Positions 12,784 through 25,867 of a stretch of DNA of 64,000 nucleotides are shown piece by piece. The stretch is from Prinsepia uniflora (Eukaryota; Streptophyta; Magnoliopsida; Rosales; Rosaceae). Where the stretch lies: contig CM064873.1 of assembly GCA_032719365.1 (NCBI GenBank), positions 31,287,742 to 31,351,741 on the forward strand, given 5' to 3'. Every line of letters begins with the position of its first letter. Position 1 is the stretch's first letter. A program made the position numbers and the translations under genes. Below the pieces are notes generated by a model. That model was not told the DNA's origin. It worked only from the letters and a program-made list of their open reading frames with translations, and did no database searches.

Positions 12784-15725
12784 TGTAACAACCCGTACTT
12801 TCGGGAAGGGTAAAGATGTACTTTTGTAAAACTTTGTATAAATAGACGTTTTTGCCCTTGTGAATAGTAGACGAAAAGTTGACTTTTTGATTTACTGATT
12901 GGATGAGTGTTGACCCTTGACTGTGACGTAGTTTAGGACGTCACGAGTCCGTAGACAGGTGGCAGGTTCGAATCGGACAACCGGAGGAAAAGTTATGACG
13001 TTCGGAAGATTGGGGGCGTTACCGTAATTTTGAGTAATTGAGGAAAAGGTTGACTTTTTGGAGGACTTGGGATTTTCACGTAGACCGAGGATCGTTGGAT
13101 AGGTCTCGACGTCCTGAGTACAACGACAGGCGGCACGCTGTCATCGAACGTCGGATGAAATAGTTACGGGTCTAGAACGTTCGAGGGCAAAAAGGTAATT
13201 ATTTCGGATAAGGGGTATTTTGGTCATTTTCCCTCAGCCCAATCAGATAAAGGCAAGTGGCAGGGATATTTTGGGCAAACCTATGGCTGATGGACACGTG
13301 CAAGGGACTGGATGGTTCCAGGGGCTACTAACGTGTGCACGGCCACACTTTGTCTACTTTTGAACCGTGCTTGTTCGAAGAACACAGAAAACAGAGGGAG
13401 AGATTTTGGGAGAGTTCGATCGATTCAGAGCAAGGGTGAGTGAGTTGATGACTTGTGAACGTGTTAGAGAGACGAGGGTGAGGTGTTGATCGTGTTTTGG
13501 GACTGGAATCGTGCACGGCGGCACGGTGGTGGTGCGGCGAATATTTGAGGAAACAGGGAGGCCGTGAGTTCGTGGTGGTGGCTACGCCGTGTGGTGGCTC
13601 AAATCACGACCGTGGGACGTTCAGGAGGCTGTAGGGAGTCCAACGAACACCGTGGTACGCGGCAGCGCTTGCGGCGGAGAGGAATCGAAGGGTAAGCTTC
13701 TTTACTCTATTTTCCCGTGCTTTTTCAATTCAAAAGTCGTGAGGATAGGTTGAGAATCGAGGGGAGTGGTGAGTGCAGTGGTGTTCAGGGAGGTTCTAGG
13801 AATGGTGTGGGATGGTCGCCGTGACGAGGACGTACACGGCGGAGCCAGTCGACGGAGAGTACTCTGTACTCTGTTTTGGCCGTGGGTTCAAACGGCGAGT
13901 CGTGACGTTTGGGTACGAGTCGACGGTCAAGGTGAGTCGGGTTAGACGTAGAAGGGCCCTAGGAACCGTCTGGTGTTGCCACCGTGACGGGGGATGACCG
14001 GAGTGGCTGGATCGTGAAACAGGGGCCGTCTGTGTGTTTCTTTCGAGCTTTAGTTGTGAAGCTAAGTGGTGAATCGAACCAGGAGAGTGAGGGGAATGGA
14101 TAGGTTGGAACTGGACGAAGGTTTAGGTGAAGAAAGGGAGAGAAATCGTGCAGGTACGGCGGAGAACCGCTGACGCCGGTTCAGTTTGCAGACTACTGTG
14201 CTGAACCGGGTCTGCTCAAGGTTGAAGGGCACTGTAGCAGGCGCGTGAGGCCCACGCGCAGCCACTTTGGGCGGCGTGTGGAGGCGCGTGGAGAGGAATC
14301 CGGCCAAGCTTCCAACATGAGTTTAGTCCTAAATGTTCTAAGGAATCCAATGGTATAGTTTTCGGGTTAATCGGACGGTGTGACGGAGTTGTTCGGGAAT
14401 CCAGACGGTTGAGGGTTTAGGATTAAAATATTATTTAATTCCCGAAAAATTGGGGAAATTAGGATTAGGATCCTTGATGTATTTGTGACCCTATTTAGTG
14501 CATTTTGACAGGACGGGAGGCACCCGAGACAGTCGAGGAGCGCACGGAGCGCGAGTGACTCGTTCTGGATTTGTGAGTGGACTCTTTCTTTCTTTCAAGC
14601 ATGCCTAACTGTTTTATTGACGCTTTATGATCTTAAATATGTTTTTATGCTTTTGAATAATGATTATATGTGCTTGATGAGTTTGCATGTTTTTCGAGAA
14701 AAAACTGATTTTCGGATTTTGATGCCATAATTACAATTTCAACCTATAAATGTTTTCTGATAAGGATAAATGGGTTATGAATATGATTTGTGCTTATGTG
14801 TGATTTCTGGGTATAAGAATGGATTTCCGGATTTGGGTTCGGAATGTCGGTTCGAAACGCCGGAAGGGCTTCGAACCGGGGATTTCGAATTCGAGTTTGG
14901 CGATCGATTTCGAATTGGTTTTACACGGGATATGGATTGGATTTGCTGGATCTGGATATTGGGTTTAAAGAGCCGGATTGATGTTGACGGGGGACGGGCC
15001 CGGATTGAGTTTAAAGACTCGGGAGTTTAAAGACTCGGATATGTTGATGTTACCCCCATAGGCCTATTGAGTTTAAAGACTCGGGAGTTTAAAGACTCGG
15101 ATTTCATTTAAGGCCTGATTGAGTTTAAAGACTCGGATAGGTCCAGCAGGTTTGATCGGAAATGATGATTTGATGCTGAAACTATGATTTCTATAGCCAC
15201 TTTATAGTGTTTCTGTTTCTTATGGTATTTTATAGTGTATCTGTTTCTTATGAGATTTTATAGTGTTTCTGTTTCTTATGATGTTTCATATTATGATTTT
15301 CTAGTACTTCGTTGAGCATGCCTGTGTTAAAAACGGAGGGAACACTGATTCTTATTTTTCCTTAACCTCGAGTTAGTGATAAACTGATTTTACAACTTTT
15401 GGTTATTCTAGTCCACTCACACTTTTGGTTTTAAATTTTCCCTCCAGGTCGTGGTGATAGCGCTGGGGTGAACGTTGAGGCAGATATCGAGGCATAGAGC
15501 TTCCGACGTCATTCCGTTGCGAGACTAGCATTGTAGGACTTTTGTGCCCATTTTGTAGAACTATGCTCTGACTGACTGTTGTATATATGTTACTCCTTTG
15601 TCTGATAGTTATGCTTATAGTTGTGTGAAGGTTGTTTGTTTGTTTTTGATACTGTAAGTGTGATTGTCAGACGGGAGCAGGGTTCGTCCCGGGTATCGAG
15701 GCCATATTTGGGACGGGTCCTGACA
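12784..15725 (+). mobile_element. Solo LTR B2 inserted in the polypurine tract of element A
   Basis: A 2,942-bp solo LTR starting TGTAACAACCCGTAC and ending GGGACGGGTCCTGACA, flanked by a perfect 5-bp duplication CTTCC (12779-12783 and 15726-15730). It is in the opposite orientation to its host element. Removing it and one CTTCC rejoins the G-rich tract of element A directly to the TGTAACACCC start of A's 3' LTR. It matches B1 along most of its length, including the CAGG module pairs (12941-13000 and 13107-13172), the GC-rich module near 14230-14290, and the GAGTTTAAAGACTC array at 14962-15138. Confidence 0.92.
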
Positions 15726-15741
15726 CTTCCCCCCATAAGGA
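15726..15741 (-). other. Polypurine tract of element A (interrupted)
   Basis: On the minus strand this reads CCTTATGGGGGGAAG just downstream of the gag-pol stop, the usual place for a Ty3/gypsy plus-strand primer. It is preceded by AAATTTCGGGACGAAATT, a string common at this place in plant gypsy elements. The remaining GT and the LTR start lie at 12778-12767, beyond inserted LTR B2. Confidence 0.8.
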
Positions 15742-15756
15742 ATTTCGTCCCGAAAT

Positions 15757-18700
15757 TTAAGGAAACAAATAAGGAAACTGTTTCCTCATCTGAGCCTCGG
15801 GCTCCCATGTGGCTTCTTCCACGTTCTGATTTCTCTAAAGGACTTTCACGAGAGGAATCGTCTTCTGCCGTAGTACCTTGTCCTTCCGGTCCAAAATCTG
15901 TACTGGTTGTTCTTCAAAGCTCAAATCCTCTCGAAGTTCGATGGGTTGCTCCTCCAATACATGAGAGGCGTCACGTACGTACTTCCGCAACATGGATACA
16001 TGGAAGACGTCGTGAACTTTAGAAAGTTCCGGGGGTAAAGCCAATCTATACGCAACCCGGCCAATCCTCTCCACGATCTCATAAGGTCCAATAAAACGTG
16101 GACTCAGTTTTCCCCGTCGGCCAAAGCGAATAATCCCTTTCCACGGGGACAACCTCAGGAAGACAAAATCTCCAACCTCGAATTCCAAATCTCGGATCCA
16201 TCTATCAGCATAACTCTTTTGGCGATCCTGTGCCGCCTACAACCTCTCCCTGATAACACGAACCGCTTCCTGGGTGATATCCATCAACTCTGGCCCTACG
16301 GCCGCTCGCTCCCCAATCTCCATCCAGCAGATAGGTGTCCTGCACTGTCGACCATATAGTGCCTCGTAGGGGGCCATCCCAATACTCGCCTGGTAGCTGT
16401 TGTTGTAAGCCAATTCCATCAAAGGCAAGTGAGTATCCCACGAATCCTGAAATTGCAGCACACAAGACCTCATCATGTCCTCCAGGGTCTGAATAGTCCT
16501 CTCAGACTGTCCATCGGTCTGTGGATGGAAAGCAGTACTAAAATGCAGTTTCGTTCCCAAGGTAGCCTGCAAACTCCGCCAGAACCTGGAAGTGAAACGC
16601 GGATCGCGATCGGACACGATCGACTCCGGCGTACCATGAAGTCGGATGATCTCCTTCATGAACAATTGAGCCAGTCGATTGGGTTTGTAGGTCTCTTGTA
16701 CTGGCAGAAAATGTGCTGACTTCGTTAATCGGTCTACAATCACCCAAACTCCGTCAAATCCACTCCGGGTCCTTGGTAACTTAAAGACAAAGTCCATGGT
16801 GATGTGGTCCCACTTCCACTTGGGAATCGGTAGTGGCTGTATAGCCCCATACGGTCTATGACGCTCCGCCTTAACCTGCTGACAGGTTAGGCATCTGCTC
16901 ACAAACTCAGCAATGTCTCTCTTCATCCCTGGCCACCAATAATAGTTCCGGAGGATACGGTACATCTTTGTACCTCCCGGATGCATAGCATACGCTGAAC
17001 TATGGGCCACCTCCAAAATCTCGGCCCGTAACTCTGTCTCTACTGGCACACACAAACGGCCCAATTTCACAAGTGCCCCATCATCTCAGATGGTAAAGTC
17101 CTGCCGTTCTCCAGCCTCAACTTCAATCCTGTAGATGCACAATATCGGGTCCTGAAGTTGCGCCTCAATGATCCGATCAACCAACACTGGCCGTACATGG
17201 AAACTGGCCAATAAAGCTCCATGCTCATCCGTATCTAAAATAACCCCGGCCTTCCGGAGTTCCACCAATAAGGGAAGATACACCATCCTCAGGTGTGCAA
17301 TTGATCCTGCTGATTTCCTGCTGAGTGCATCTGCCACCACATTAGCCTTACCCGGATGGTACTCGATCGTACAGTCGTAATCCTTGATCAATTCCAACCA
17401 TCTCCGTTGCCTCAAATTGAGTTCCTTCTGGGTAAATAGATACTTCAGGCTTTGGTGGTCAGTGTATATCCTGCACGTTGCACCGAAAAGGTAATGTCTC
17501 CAGATCTTCAAGGCATGAACTACCGCCGCCAACTCCAAATCATGGGTAGGGTAATTCAACTCATGAGTTTTTAGCTGCCGTGATGCGTAAGCGATCACCT
17601 TACCATTCTGCATTAATACGCATCCCAACCCTTGTAGTGAGGCATCACTGAAAACTACAAACTCTCCACTGTTGTCGGGCAATACAAGGATAGGAGCAGT
17701 GGTCAAGCGATACTTCAATTCCTGGAAACTCTGCTCACACTGCTCGTCCCAGATGAACTTCACTCCTTTCCTGGTCAAACGAGTCAACGGTGCAGCAATC
17801 TTGGAGAAACCTTCCACAAATCTCCGGTAGTAGCCTGCCAATCCCACAAAACTCTGCACCTCTGTCACTGTTGTTGGTTTGGCCCAGTTGGTCACCGCTT
17901 CCGTTTTCTGGGAATCCACGCTGATCCCATCCACAGAAATCACATGTCCTAGAAAACCAATGCTGCTCAGCCAAAACTGACACTTACTCAGTTTGGCGTA
18001 CAACCGTTCATGTCTCAGCTTCCCTAACACCAACCGTAGGTGTTCCTCATGTGCTCGGGCACTCCCCGAGTACACCAAGATGTCATCGATGAACACAATC
18101 ACAAACTTGTCCAGGTAAGGTCGGAAAACTCTGTTCATCAGATCCATGAATGCTGCTGGAGCATTTGTCAAACCAAAAGGCATCACCAGGAATTCATAGT
18201 GTCCGTAACGAGTTTGAAATGCCGTCTTCGAAATATCCCCCTCCGCAATCCTCAACTGATGATACCCAGATCGCAAATCAATCTTCGAGAAGCACTGTGC
18301 TCCCCGCAACTGGTCGAATAAGTCATCAATCCTGGATAGAGGATACTGGTTCCTCAGCGTCACCTTGTTCAGCTGACGGTAATCCACACACAATCGGAGA
18401 CTCCCCTCCTTCTTCCTCACAAACAACACCGGTGCTCCCCACGGTGAAGTACTCGGTCGGATGAATCCCAACTCGACCAACTCCTGCAACTGCGTTTTGA
18501 GTTCCCGTAATTCTGCCGACGCCATCCGGTACGGTGCCTGAGATATAGGTCGGGTACCGGGGAGTAGTTCAATGGTAAACTCAATTTCCCGCGGTGGTGG
18601 TAATCCAGGTAGATCTTCCGGGAACACATCCGGAAACTCCCGCACTACTGGTATCTCCTCGATGCTCGGAGTATCAACTCGCTCCGACACAACGTGTGCC

Positions 18701-20172
18701 AAATAGCCCTGGAATCCCTTCCGTAGAAGTTTAGTAGCAGCAAGTGAAGAAATCACTTCAGGCAGCGAACCATCACGTTCCCCATGGAAGGTAACTTCCG
18801 GCAAACCCGAACTCCGCAGAAACACTTGGCGACTACAGCAATCAATAAGCGACCCATGCTCCGCTAACCAATCCATCCCAAGAATCACATCGAAGTCATG
18901 GATGTCCATAATAATCAAGTCTGCTGGCAGATCCACATCCTCAATTCTCACCGGGCACCTCCGAATCACCTGATCCACTAAGTACACGATGCCCATAGGC
19001 GTGCCCACGCCCATCTCGCTATCTAAGGCTGATACCTCACAAACTAACATACCAGCACAACGCCTCGAAATGAAAGAATGTGTAGCCCCCGCATCCAACA
19101 ATACTCGTACAATAAGGTTCAAGATATGAAGTGTACCTGTAATCACGTCTGGGGCTGACCTCGCCTGCTGCTGAGTCACTGCAAAAACACGAGCACTGGG
19201 CCCCGCAGTCTGCCCGCGCCCACGCGCACCACGCCCAGCACCCTGTCCTCGGCCTCCGGCAGTGTTGGAAGCCGAACTCTGTGCAACACTAGCACCCCCA
19301 GTATCGTTGTTCCTCGACAACGACGGGCAATCTCGGGCATAGTGGCCGGCTCCTCCACAAGCAAAACAATTAACTATCCTCGGTCCATCGCAAGACCCTC
19401 CTGATGCACCACTCCAAGACTGATGCTGCCCAGCACTGGATCTCGATCCGCCCCTCTGAGAGCCCCCTGATCGACCTGACCAGCCACGACCCCGCAATGA
19501 TGTGGGTGCTCCTCGATAACTTCCCCCCTTAGAGATTTTCCGGCCGGTTGGTCCCGGATGGGGACGATCCCGGCGCCGTCCCTCGCCTGATGATTGTCGC
19601 GCCTGGTGTGCTGCCAGACTGGCCTCGACCATGTCCCTCAGAGTCGCATAAGTGGCAGCCGTCACACCTGCCCGTATCTCTCCTCGGAGCCCCAACTCAA
19701 ACCTCTGACATCTGTCCTCCTCCATACCCACAAAAGCTGCTGCGAAACGGGAAAGCTTCCCGAAAGCCTGCTCATAGTCTGCCACAGACATATCCCCCTG
19801 CTCCAGTCGCAGGAACTCCGCCTCTCGTGCTGCGCGAAAAGATCGCGGGTAGTACTGATCTAGGAACCGAGCACGAAAGACCTCCCATGTGGTGGTGCGG
19901 ACAGACCACCCTGACATCTCCAGACCTTGCCACCATCGGTAAGCTCCTCCTTCCAGTAAGAAGGCCGCCAAAGTCACCCGCTCGCCAGGTGGGCAATGCA
20001 TCACTGTAAAGATTCTTTCCCATTTATCAATCCACTCATAAGCATCCTCGGGGTCAGATCCCCCGTTGAAAGGTGTGGCTCCCAACCGTTGAGCCCGCTG
20101 AATACTGGCACATTCCATCTCTCTCTCAATTTCCTCGGCGGTCCGTGCTGGAGGGATTCTCCTCGGAGGCAT
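15757..20172 (-). pseudogene. gag-pol polyprotein of element A (Tekay/Del clade), three in-frame stops
   Basis: A single frame of 1,472 codons encoding a Ty3/gypsy polyprotein for reverse transcription and integration. The first 1,028 residues show retrotransposon gag (about 30-190), a CCHC zinc knuckle (C269, C272, H277, C282), an aspartic protease motif D360-A-G, and reverse transcriptase with the FIDD active site (F694 to D697). RNase H follows, with FSDAS near 842. After a TGA at 17088-17086 the same frame continues with the integrase HHCC zinc finger and DDE core (SDRDPRF and HPQTDGQSER strings). A TAG at 16239-16237 precedes an SH3-like segment, and a TAG at 15837-15835 lies inside the C-terminal chromodomain. 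The natural stop is TAA at 15759-15757. There is no frameshift, so only point mutations have disabled it. Met at 20172 is chosen because it starts the usual MPPRR-type gag 98 bp past the PBS. Confidence 0.95.
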
Positions 20173-20270
20173 AACCAGCTGTTAAGAGGCATAGATTAGT
20201 TAACACAATTCTTAGACTCGAAAAGTACCTATTACTAACCGCTAGTCTAACATGCTGACCACAATCTAGT

Positions 20271-20283
20271 GCTCTGATACCAA
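20271..20283 (-). other. Primer-binding site of element A (tRNA-iMet)
   Basis: The minus strand reads TTGGTATCAGAGC, complementary to the 3' end of plant initiator tRNA-Met. It sits two bases from the 5' LTR end (20286), which fixes the element's orientation and LTR boundary. Confidence 0.92.
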
Positions 20284-20833
20284 GCTGACAGGGACCCGCC
20301 CCGATCCCCCGGGGACCACAAGGGGACGTGCCCTGCTCCCGTCTGACACCCGAACCGAAAATTCCAATTTTAGCTTAAAAACTTAAATGCATAAATGTCC
20401 GAATTATAAAGTCATACATAACCCAAATTTAACAGATGTCAGACAAGGGATACAGTCCAAAATACAAACTCCGAGCACGACACTAGAAAGGAAAATCCTG
20501 CGGGTGATCCGACCCGACAGGGGATCAGGTGCGCAGTACAAAATCTATCCCTCAGCCTCGGGGTCCTCACCAACCTCAGCAGCACGACCTGGAGGGGTTA
20601 CCAAAACATGAAAGGTGGGTGGACCGAAACTCAGGTTTGTAAAAACAGTATAATAAGTAAAATATATAATTTACCCCTCCGTTTTCCAAACATGCATGCA
20701 TTAGTATTTAAAAACCATAAATACATGTAATATATCACAAGCATCATATTAAGCCAGAAATGTAATATAAACCCAGCTACTGCACCATACACATCCGATA
20801 TTGACATCCCAGATGTCCGACGTCCCTGACGTC

Positions 20834-22696
20834 TGACTACGCCCAAACTACGCATCAAATTAAACACGTAATTCGAGTGTTGTGCAATTTAAACCCTTTT
20901 TGTGTAGATGTAGTATTGGTAAATATGAATCGTTCTTAACCGGGGAAATTAGGGAACATTAATAATGTGTTAGTGGGAGATGAATAAAAGAATAATGAAT
21001 TAAATAATTAAATAATCAAAGAATTAAATAATCAAAGAATTAATAAATTAAAGAATAGATGAATAAGAGAATAAAGAAATAAAGGAATAAAAGAATAAAA
21101 GAATAAAAGAATAAAGAATAAAAAGGGATCAAAGAATAAAAGAATTAAAAGAATTAAAGAATTAAAGAATTAAAAAATAAAGAATAAAAGAGGGGTTTTG
21201 AAAAGATTTATAACTAAATTAAAGAAAACACTAATTAAAAATTAAAATGCAAATGCTCATGCTAATTGGAATTTACAAACCATAGAGTAGTTTCATAGAC
21301 AAAACCCACACTTTTACGTAAGTAATTTCGAATTAACAATCACATTATTTAAAATACTCCTAAAAATAGACTTCTTTCTAACATTTTGCTCATAATAAAC
21401 CAATCACGAAATCCTACCTTCATCATCTCAAATACTTACATATATCTTTCAATATTATAAATGCATCAACCATTAATGTGTGTCAAACATCAATATGCTT
21501 CAAACATTTACAACATGATTTACCTTAAGTTTATAATTAAATGCGCCGACAGCGATCAACATTTAATCTCTTCAATTCTACTCTAAGTGCACCGACAGCG
21601 GATAAAACACTTAACATCAAATTGAAGTTTAAGCACTAAAACATATGAAGTAAAAGAAATTCAAAAAGTAAAACACATGGAGATTGCATTCTTACTTACA
21701 AATGTTAGAAATAAAATACCAAGAACAATAGTAAAGAAGAAATGAAAATAACATAAAAATAACATAAATTACGGATAAGAATTAAAAGAAAACTAATTAA
21801 TAAGAAAATCTACAAGAAGTAAAAATGGTCCCCAAAAATGTCTCTCAAAAGAGAGAAACAAAAGAACTAACTAAGAACTAAGAACTAAGAAAGAAATGGA
21901 AGAATGAAACTAATTGGGGACTCTCAAAATACAAGAATTGAAGCCCTATTTATAAGTGGAAAAAGCTATCAAAAATAATATAAAAATACAATAAAAAATG
22001 TGGAATAATGGAATGATGAGTAGTAAAGATTTGTGATGATGTTTAGAAGTGGTTTGAGTTGTAAAGTTGCAAAATTGGGTTGGAAAGTGGAAGGAATTTG
22101 GGTGGAAGTTGGGTGGAAATTGGGTGGAAGCTGCTGGAAAAGAATTCAGCAGAGAGCTGCTGGAAAAGAATTCAGCAGAAAACTGCTGAAAAGAAGGGAA
22201 GAAACTCGGCGGCAGGCTGCTGAATGGAAGGCTGGGAGTTCGGCTGGCGCGCGCTGCGGAGGGGACCAAGAATTCGACTGGCGCGCGCCGAAGGATGGGC
22301 AACCGCTTCGGTAGGCGCTGCAGGCGCTGAGAATCGGGCCAGGAATTCCTGGGCTGTTGGGACGCGGGCTTGGGCTTGATGGAATTGGGCCGGAGATTGC
22401 TGGCGGGTCGAGCTTTATTTCTTCTTCTTTTTTTTTTTATGTTGGGCTGGGCTGCAAAATGAAAGTTAATTAATTAATTTAGTAATATTTCACCGAAATT
22501 CGTCCATAATTTCTTTGTTATAATTTCGATTAAGACGATTCTTTCGCCAAAATACTCCAAATTACGAACTTTATTTATTTAAACAAAAATAACACAAAAT
22601 AAATTATTTTATCTATTTATTTAATATTTTAATATTAAAAGTCAAGTATAAAAGATATAAAATAATATAAAATAATGCTTATTTGAGGACCTATCA
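20834..22696 (-). repeat. 3' LTR of element C
   Basis: A 1,863-bp LTR. It includes an AATAAAGAATAAA-rich stretch (about 20980-21190) and a GC-richer part around 22100-22400 with repeated GAATTCAGCAG words. It ends CCTATCA at 22696, next to the polypurine tract. Confidence 0.9.
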
Positions 22697-22734
22697 AATA
22701 CCCCCACACTTAAACTTTGCTAGTCCCTAGCAAA
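22697..22734 (-). other. Polypurine tract plus hairpin of element C
   Basis: In the sense direction: an 8-bp perfect hairpin TTTGCTAG-GGA-CTAGCAAA (22734-22716), then a short T/A-rich link, AAGTGTGGGGG, and the LTR. The G-run lies directly at the LTR start, so it is the functional plus-strand primer site by position. Confidence 0.82.
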
Positions 22735-24271
22735 TACTAAAATTAAACTACAAAATCAAAACAAGTAACCTTTAACCATTTGTCTCAATATTTCATTGTT
22801 ACAATCATGACATAAAAGATTTTCACTTAAATCATTTAAGCATATGGAATTCAAGAGTTAATATATGGTAACAAAATGTTTTAACAAGTAAGATAATGAG
22901 TAAATATGGTGAAATGGATCTCAACATGAATAAAACAAGTATGAATCAACTCACAAGGATATGCACTCATAAATTCACTCAATTTTGTAAGGGTTTGTGT
23001 TTGCACTCAAAGTATGTGAGAAATACTCACATAATCGAAATGAAGTACTTTTGCAAAATCTCAAACAAACACCTCAAGATAAAAACAACACATACTTGCG
23101 CAAATGAACCAAAACCATAAGCTTACTCAAGTGATTAACTCAACTAATCAAAATTTACCATCTTAAGGATCATAAGGTCTTTACGAAGGTTGTAATGGGG
23201 CTAAGATTCGAGGCAAGGAAAATATATGACAAGTGGTGCTCAATTCGTTCCAAGACTCAATAGACTCCCAAAACGTATCATAGCTTCCCAACCTTAGTGC
23301 AATGATGTCGGTAATCCATCCCTTCGAACATAGGCCTAATTCCATCATGTTGGGCCTCACAATCATTCTTTGTGTCGGATTTACAAATGTAAGGGACTTA
23401 ACTCAAACATTACATAACCAAACCTTATTACCTTGATCGAGACTCAACTTTTTTTTTTCTTTTTTTTTAATTTTTTGATTTTTTGATTTTTTTATATCAA
23501 GGTAATAACATGTGTCAACAAAACAACAAAGCTTGAGTCGGTAAATCCAAATAATTCACATAAAATTCTTTCCAACATCATTATTTTCTCTTTACACAAT
23601 CATTATGTCTTCAACCGAGTTCTTGGAACAAGGGTAAAGGATGTCTATACTAAGCTCAAGTGTAGATAATCATGGTGATGAAAGAAAGGCTTAATGTGGG
23701 CTCGAAAGGGTTAAAACTAAGGGGGGTCGCAACTTGTGCGCACAAAATAGGGAACATGGATGTTTGAATTTGTGGTGTTAACCCTAATGCCTTAATCATA
23801 TCCAAAATCAGAGAGTTTATTGACTCAAAAGCTTTGAAAATCACATAGAAAAAGTTCTAGTACTCTAGAGTTCATTAAAAACTATGACAAGCAGTTATGA
23901 GGCATATGTATATCAATTTAAACAAAGAACTTATGAATCACTCATCAAAGATATATATAAAGTTCTAAAGCTCACATAAGGTTCATATGATTCATACTTA
24001 TCTTATCATGCTTCTTTATATGCCAATTTACATGCATTATCTTCAAGTTATAACACTTAATCACAAAATATTAACAAACAAATTCAAGTTGTAGTGATTA
24101 TCTTTATGGCCATAACATATTCCTTTCTGTTCATTTATGTCATTGACAAGTTAAATGGCAACTTAAGACTCATAAAAACACTAAGTTAAAACAAAAAGAT
24201 TCAAAAAAAAAAAAAAAATTTCATTTTTAATTTTTAATTTTTAATTTTTTTTTAACAACGAAAATTGTAAA

Positions 24272-24312
24272 CCATTCCCCCACACTTAAATTCTACATTG
24301 TCCTCAATGTAG
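24272..24312 (-). other. Internal second hairpin/polypurine-like module of element C
   Basis: In the sense direction: the perfect hairpin CTACATTG-AGGA-CAATGTAG (24312-24293) followed by ATTTAAGTGTGGGGG. It repeats the architecture at the LTR border with different stem bases. It could be a central polypurine tract or a relic of an ancestral element's 3' boundary. Confidence 0.7.
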
Positions 24313-25867
24313 GAAAATACGAAGTAATTAAACATAGAATCAAAGTAAGGAAGATGATTTACGGGAAAACATTAAATAATCAAAATAAAAGAGAGTGAAG
24401 GGTAGAAGGATAGCAAATCTGTATTGATGACTCCTTCACATCCCGGGAACACATTGGGTTGCCTCCCAACAAGCGCTTGAAGTTTAACGTCCATCCAGCC
24501 TAGACAGAGATGCAAGTTAGTTAGTCAGAGATGTACGTTAGTCAAAAATGCAAGTTAGATATGCAAATTGAAGTTAAGGATGCAATTTGAGTTAAAGATG
24601 TAAATTAGAGGAAGAGTGCAATGCAAGTTAAACTAAATATGCAAGTTAAGTGAAAATGCAAGTTAAATGAAAGATGAGATGCAAGTTAGAATGAAAGATG
24701 CAAGTTAATTAAACTAAAGATGCAAGTTAACTTTGTCATGACAAATAATATAAATTAAGATATAAATAATATTTACATGTCGGGGGAAGTCAAAGATATA
24801 TATGGTTCACATACCCTCAAAGTTTAAATGGAGACTTATACGTCCGTGCGACCCAAGTAAATATCTTGGATTAATTCAACTGTTTGGGCAAGTTCAAAGG
24901 TGACCAGGTTAGAAAGAATACACATAAGAGGCAGAGCTAATTTCAAGACGTCTCGAGGCTTAAACTCCATTGATGTCCCTTTCTTAGACCCAAAACCCGT
25001 TATGAGTACCGTCTCTTGTCCTAGACATCACCCTCGAAAATTTCTTACTCCAGAGGAATTAAGATGACTTAAGTGTTAACAATCACCGTGGGTGAGAGTT
25101 AATAAAAGAGTCTTCGCCGATTAAAGATCAAAATCTAAACTTCTAAGCACAAGTGATCTACATATAGCTGAGACTAATGCATGAATGCAAAAATTATTTA
25201 CAAGTATGTTTTTATGCACAATTTACAAATATAACATGACAATTTACGTATGAACAATTTATACAAGTATGAACAATTTATTTACGAGTATGGTTTCATT
25301 CACAAGTAATGATATTTACAAAACAATTTCTCATTAACAAACTAATATATGTACAAGATTTATTTAAGAATTTATATTTATACTAACATAAAGTTAAGAT
25401 AAAATTTTATTTATTTATTTATTTTTAATTTTTTAATATACATATTTTTTTTTTGGTTTGAAGAAAAAGACAAACTTAAATAAATTCATCCACAAATAAA
25501 ATAAAATAAACAAGTAATATACAACTTATGAACTAGTATAAACAAATAAGTATGAATAAAGATGTACAATTACAAACAAAGTATGAACAAGTATAATAAT
25601 AAAATAAAAATTATGAATAAGTATGAATGAATACTATGAAATAAAAAAAAATTATGAACAATTTATGAACAAGTATAAAAGGTAACAAGTAACATATATA
25701 CAACATTTATTTACAAGTATGAATTAACACTAACATAAAGCTAAGATAAGAATTTTTTTAAAAAATTTTTAAATTTTTTTTTATTTCAATTTTTTTTATT
25801 TAAATTTAAATTTAAATTTTATCAAGACATAACCAAATAAATAATTACATAAGAATAAAATAAGTGT

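Noticed and set aside
12784..15725. Reading LTR B2 as the 3' LTR of element A
   Set aside because: It has its own CTTCC duplication, the opposite orientation and no match to the LTR next to A's PBS. The true partner is 9914-12776.
2354..15725. B1 and B2 as the two LTRs of one element
   Set aside because: Each has a separate complete duplication (TCCCA and CTTCC), and there is no PBS, PPT or collinear interior between them.
20271..20283. tRNA gene fragment
   Set aside because: Only 13 bases match the tRNA 3' end, in the antisense sense and position of a primer-binding site.
22033..22314. 93-codon ORF, repeated at 27936
   Set aside because: It lies in the two LTRs of element C and recurs because the LTR does; no family resemblance.
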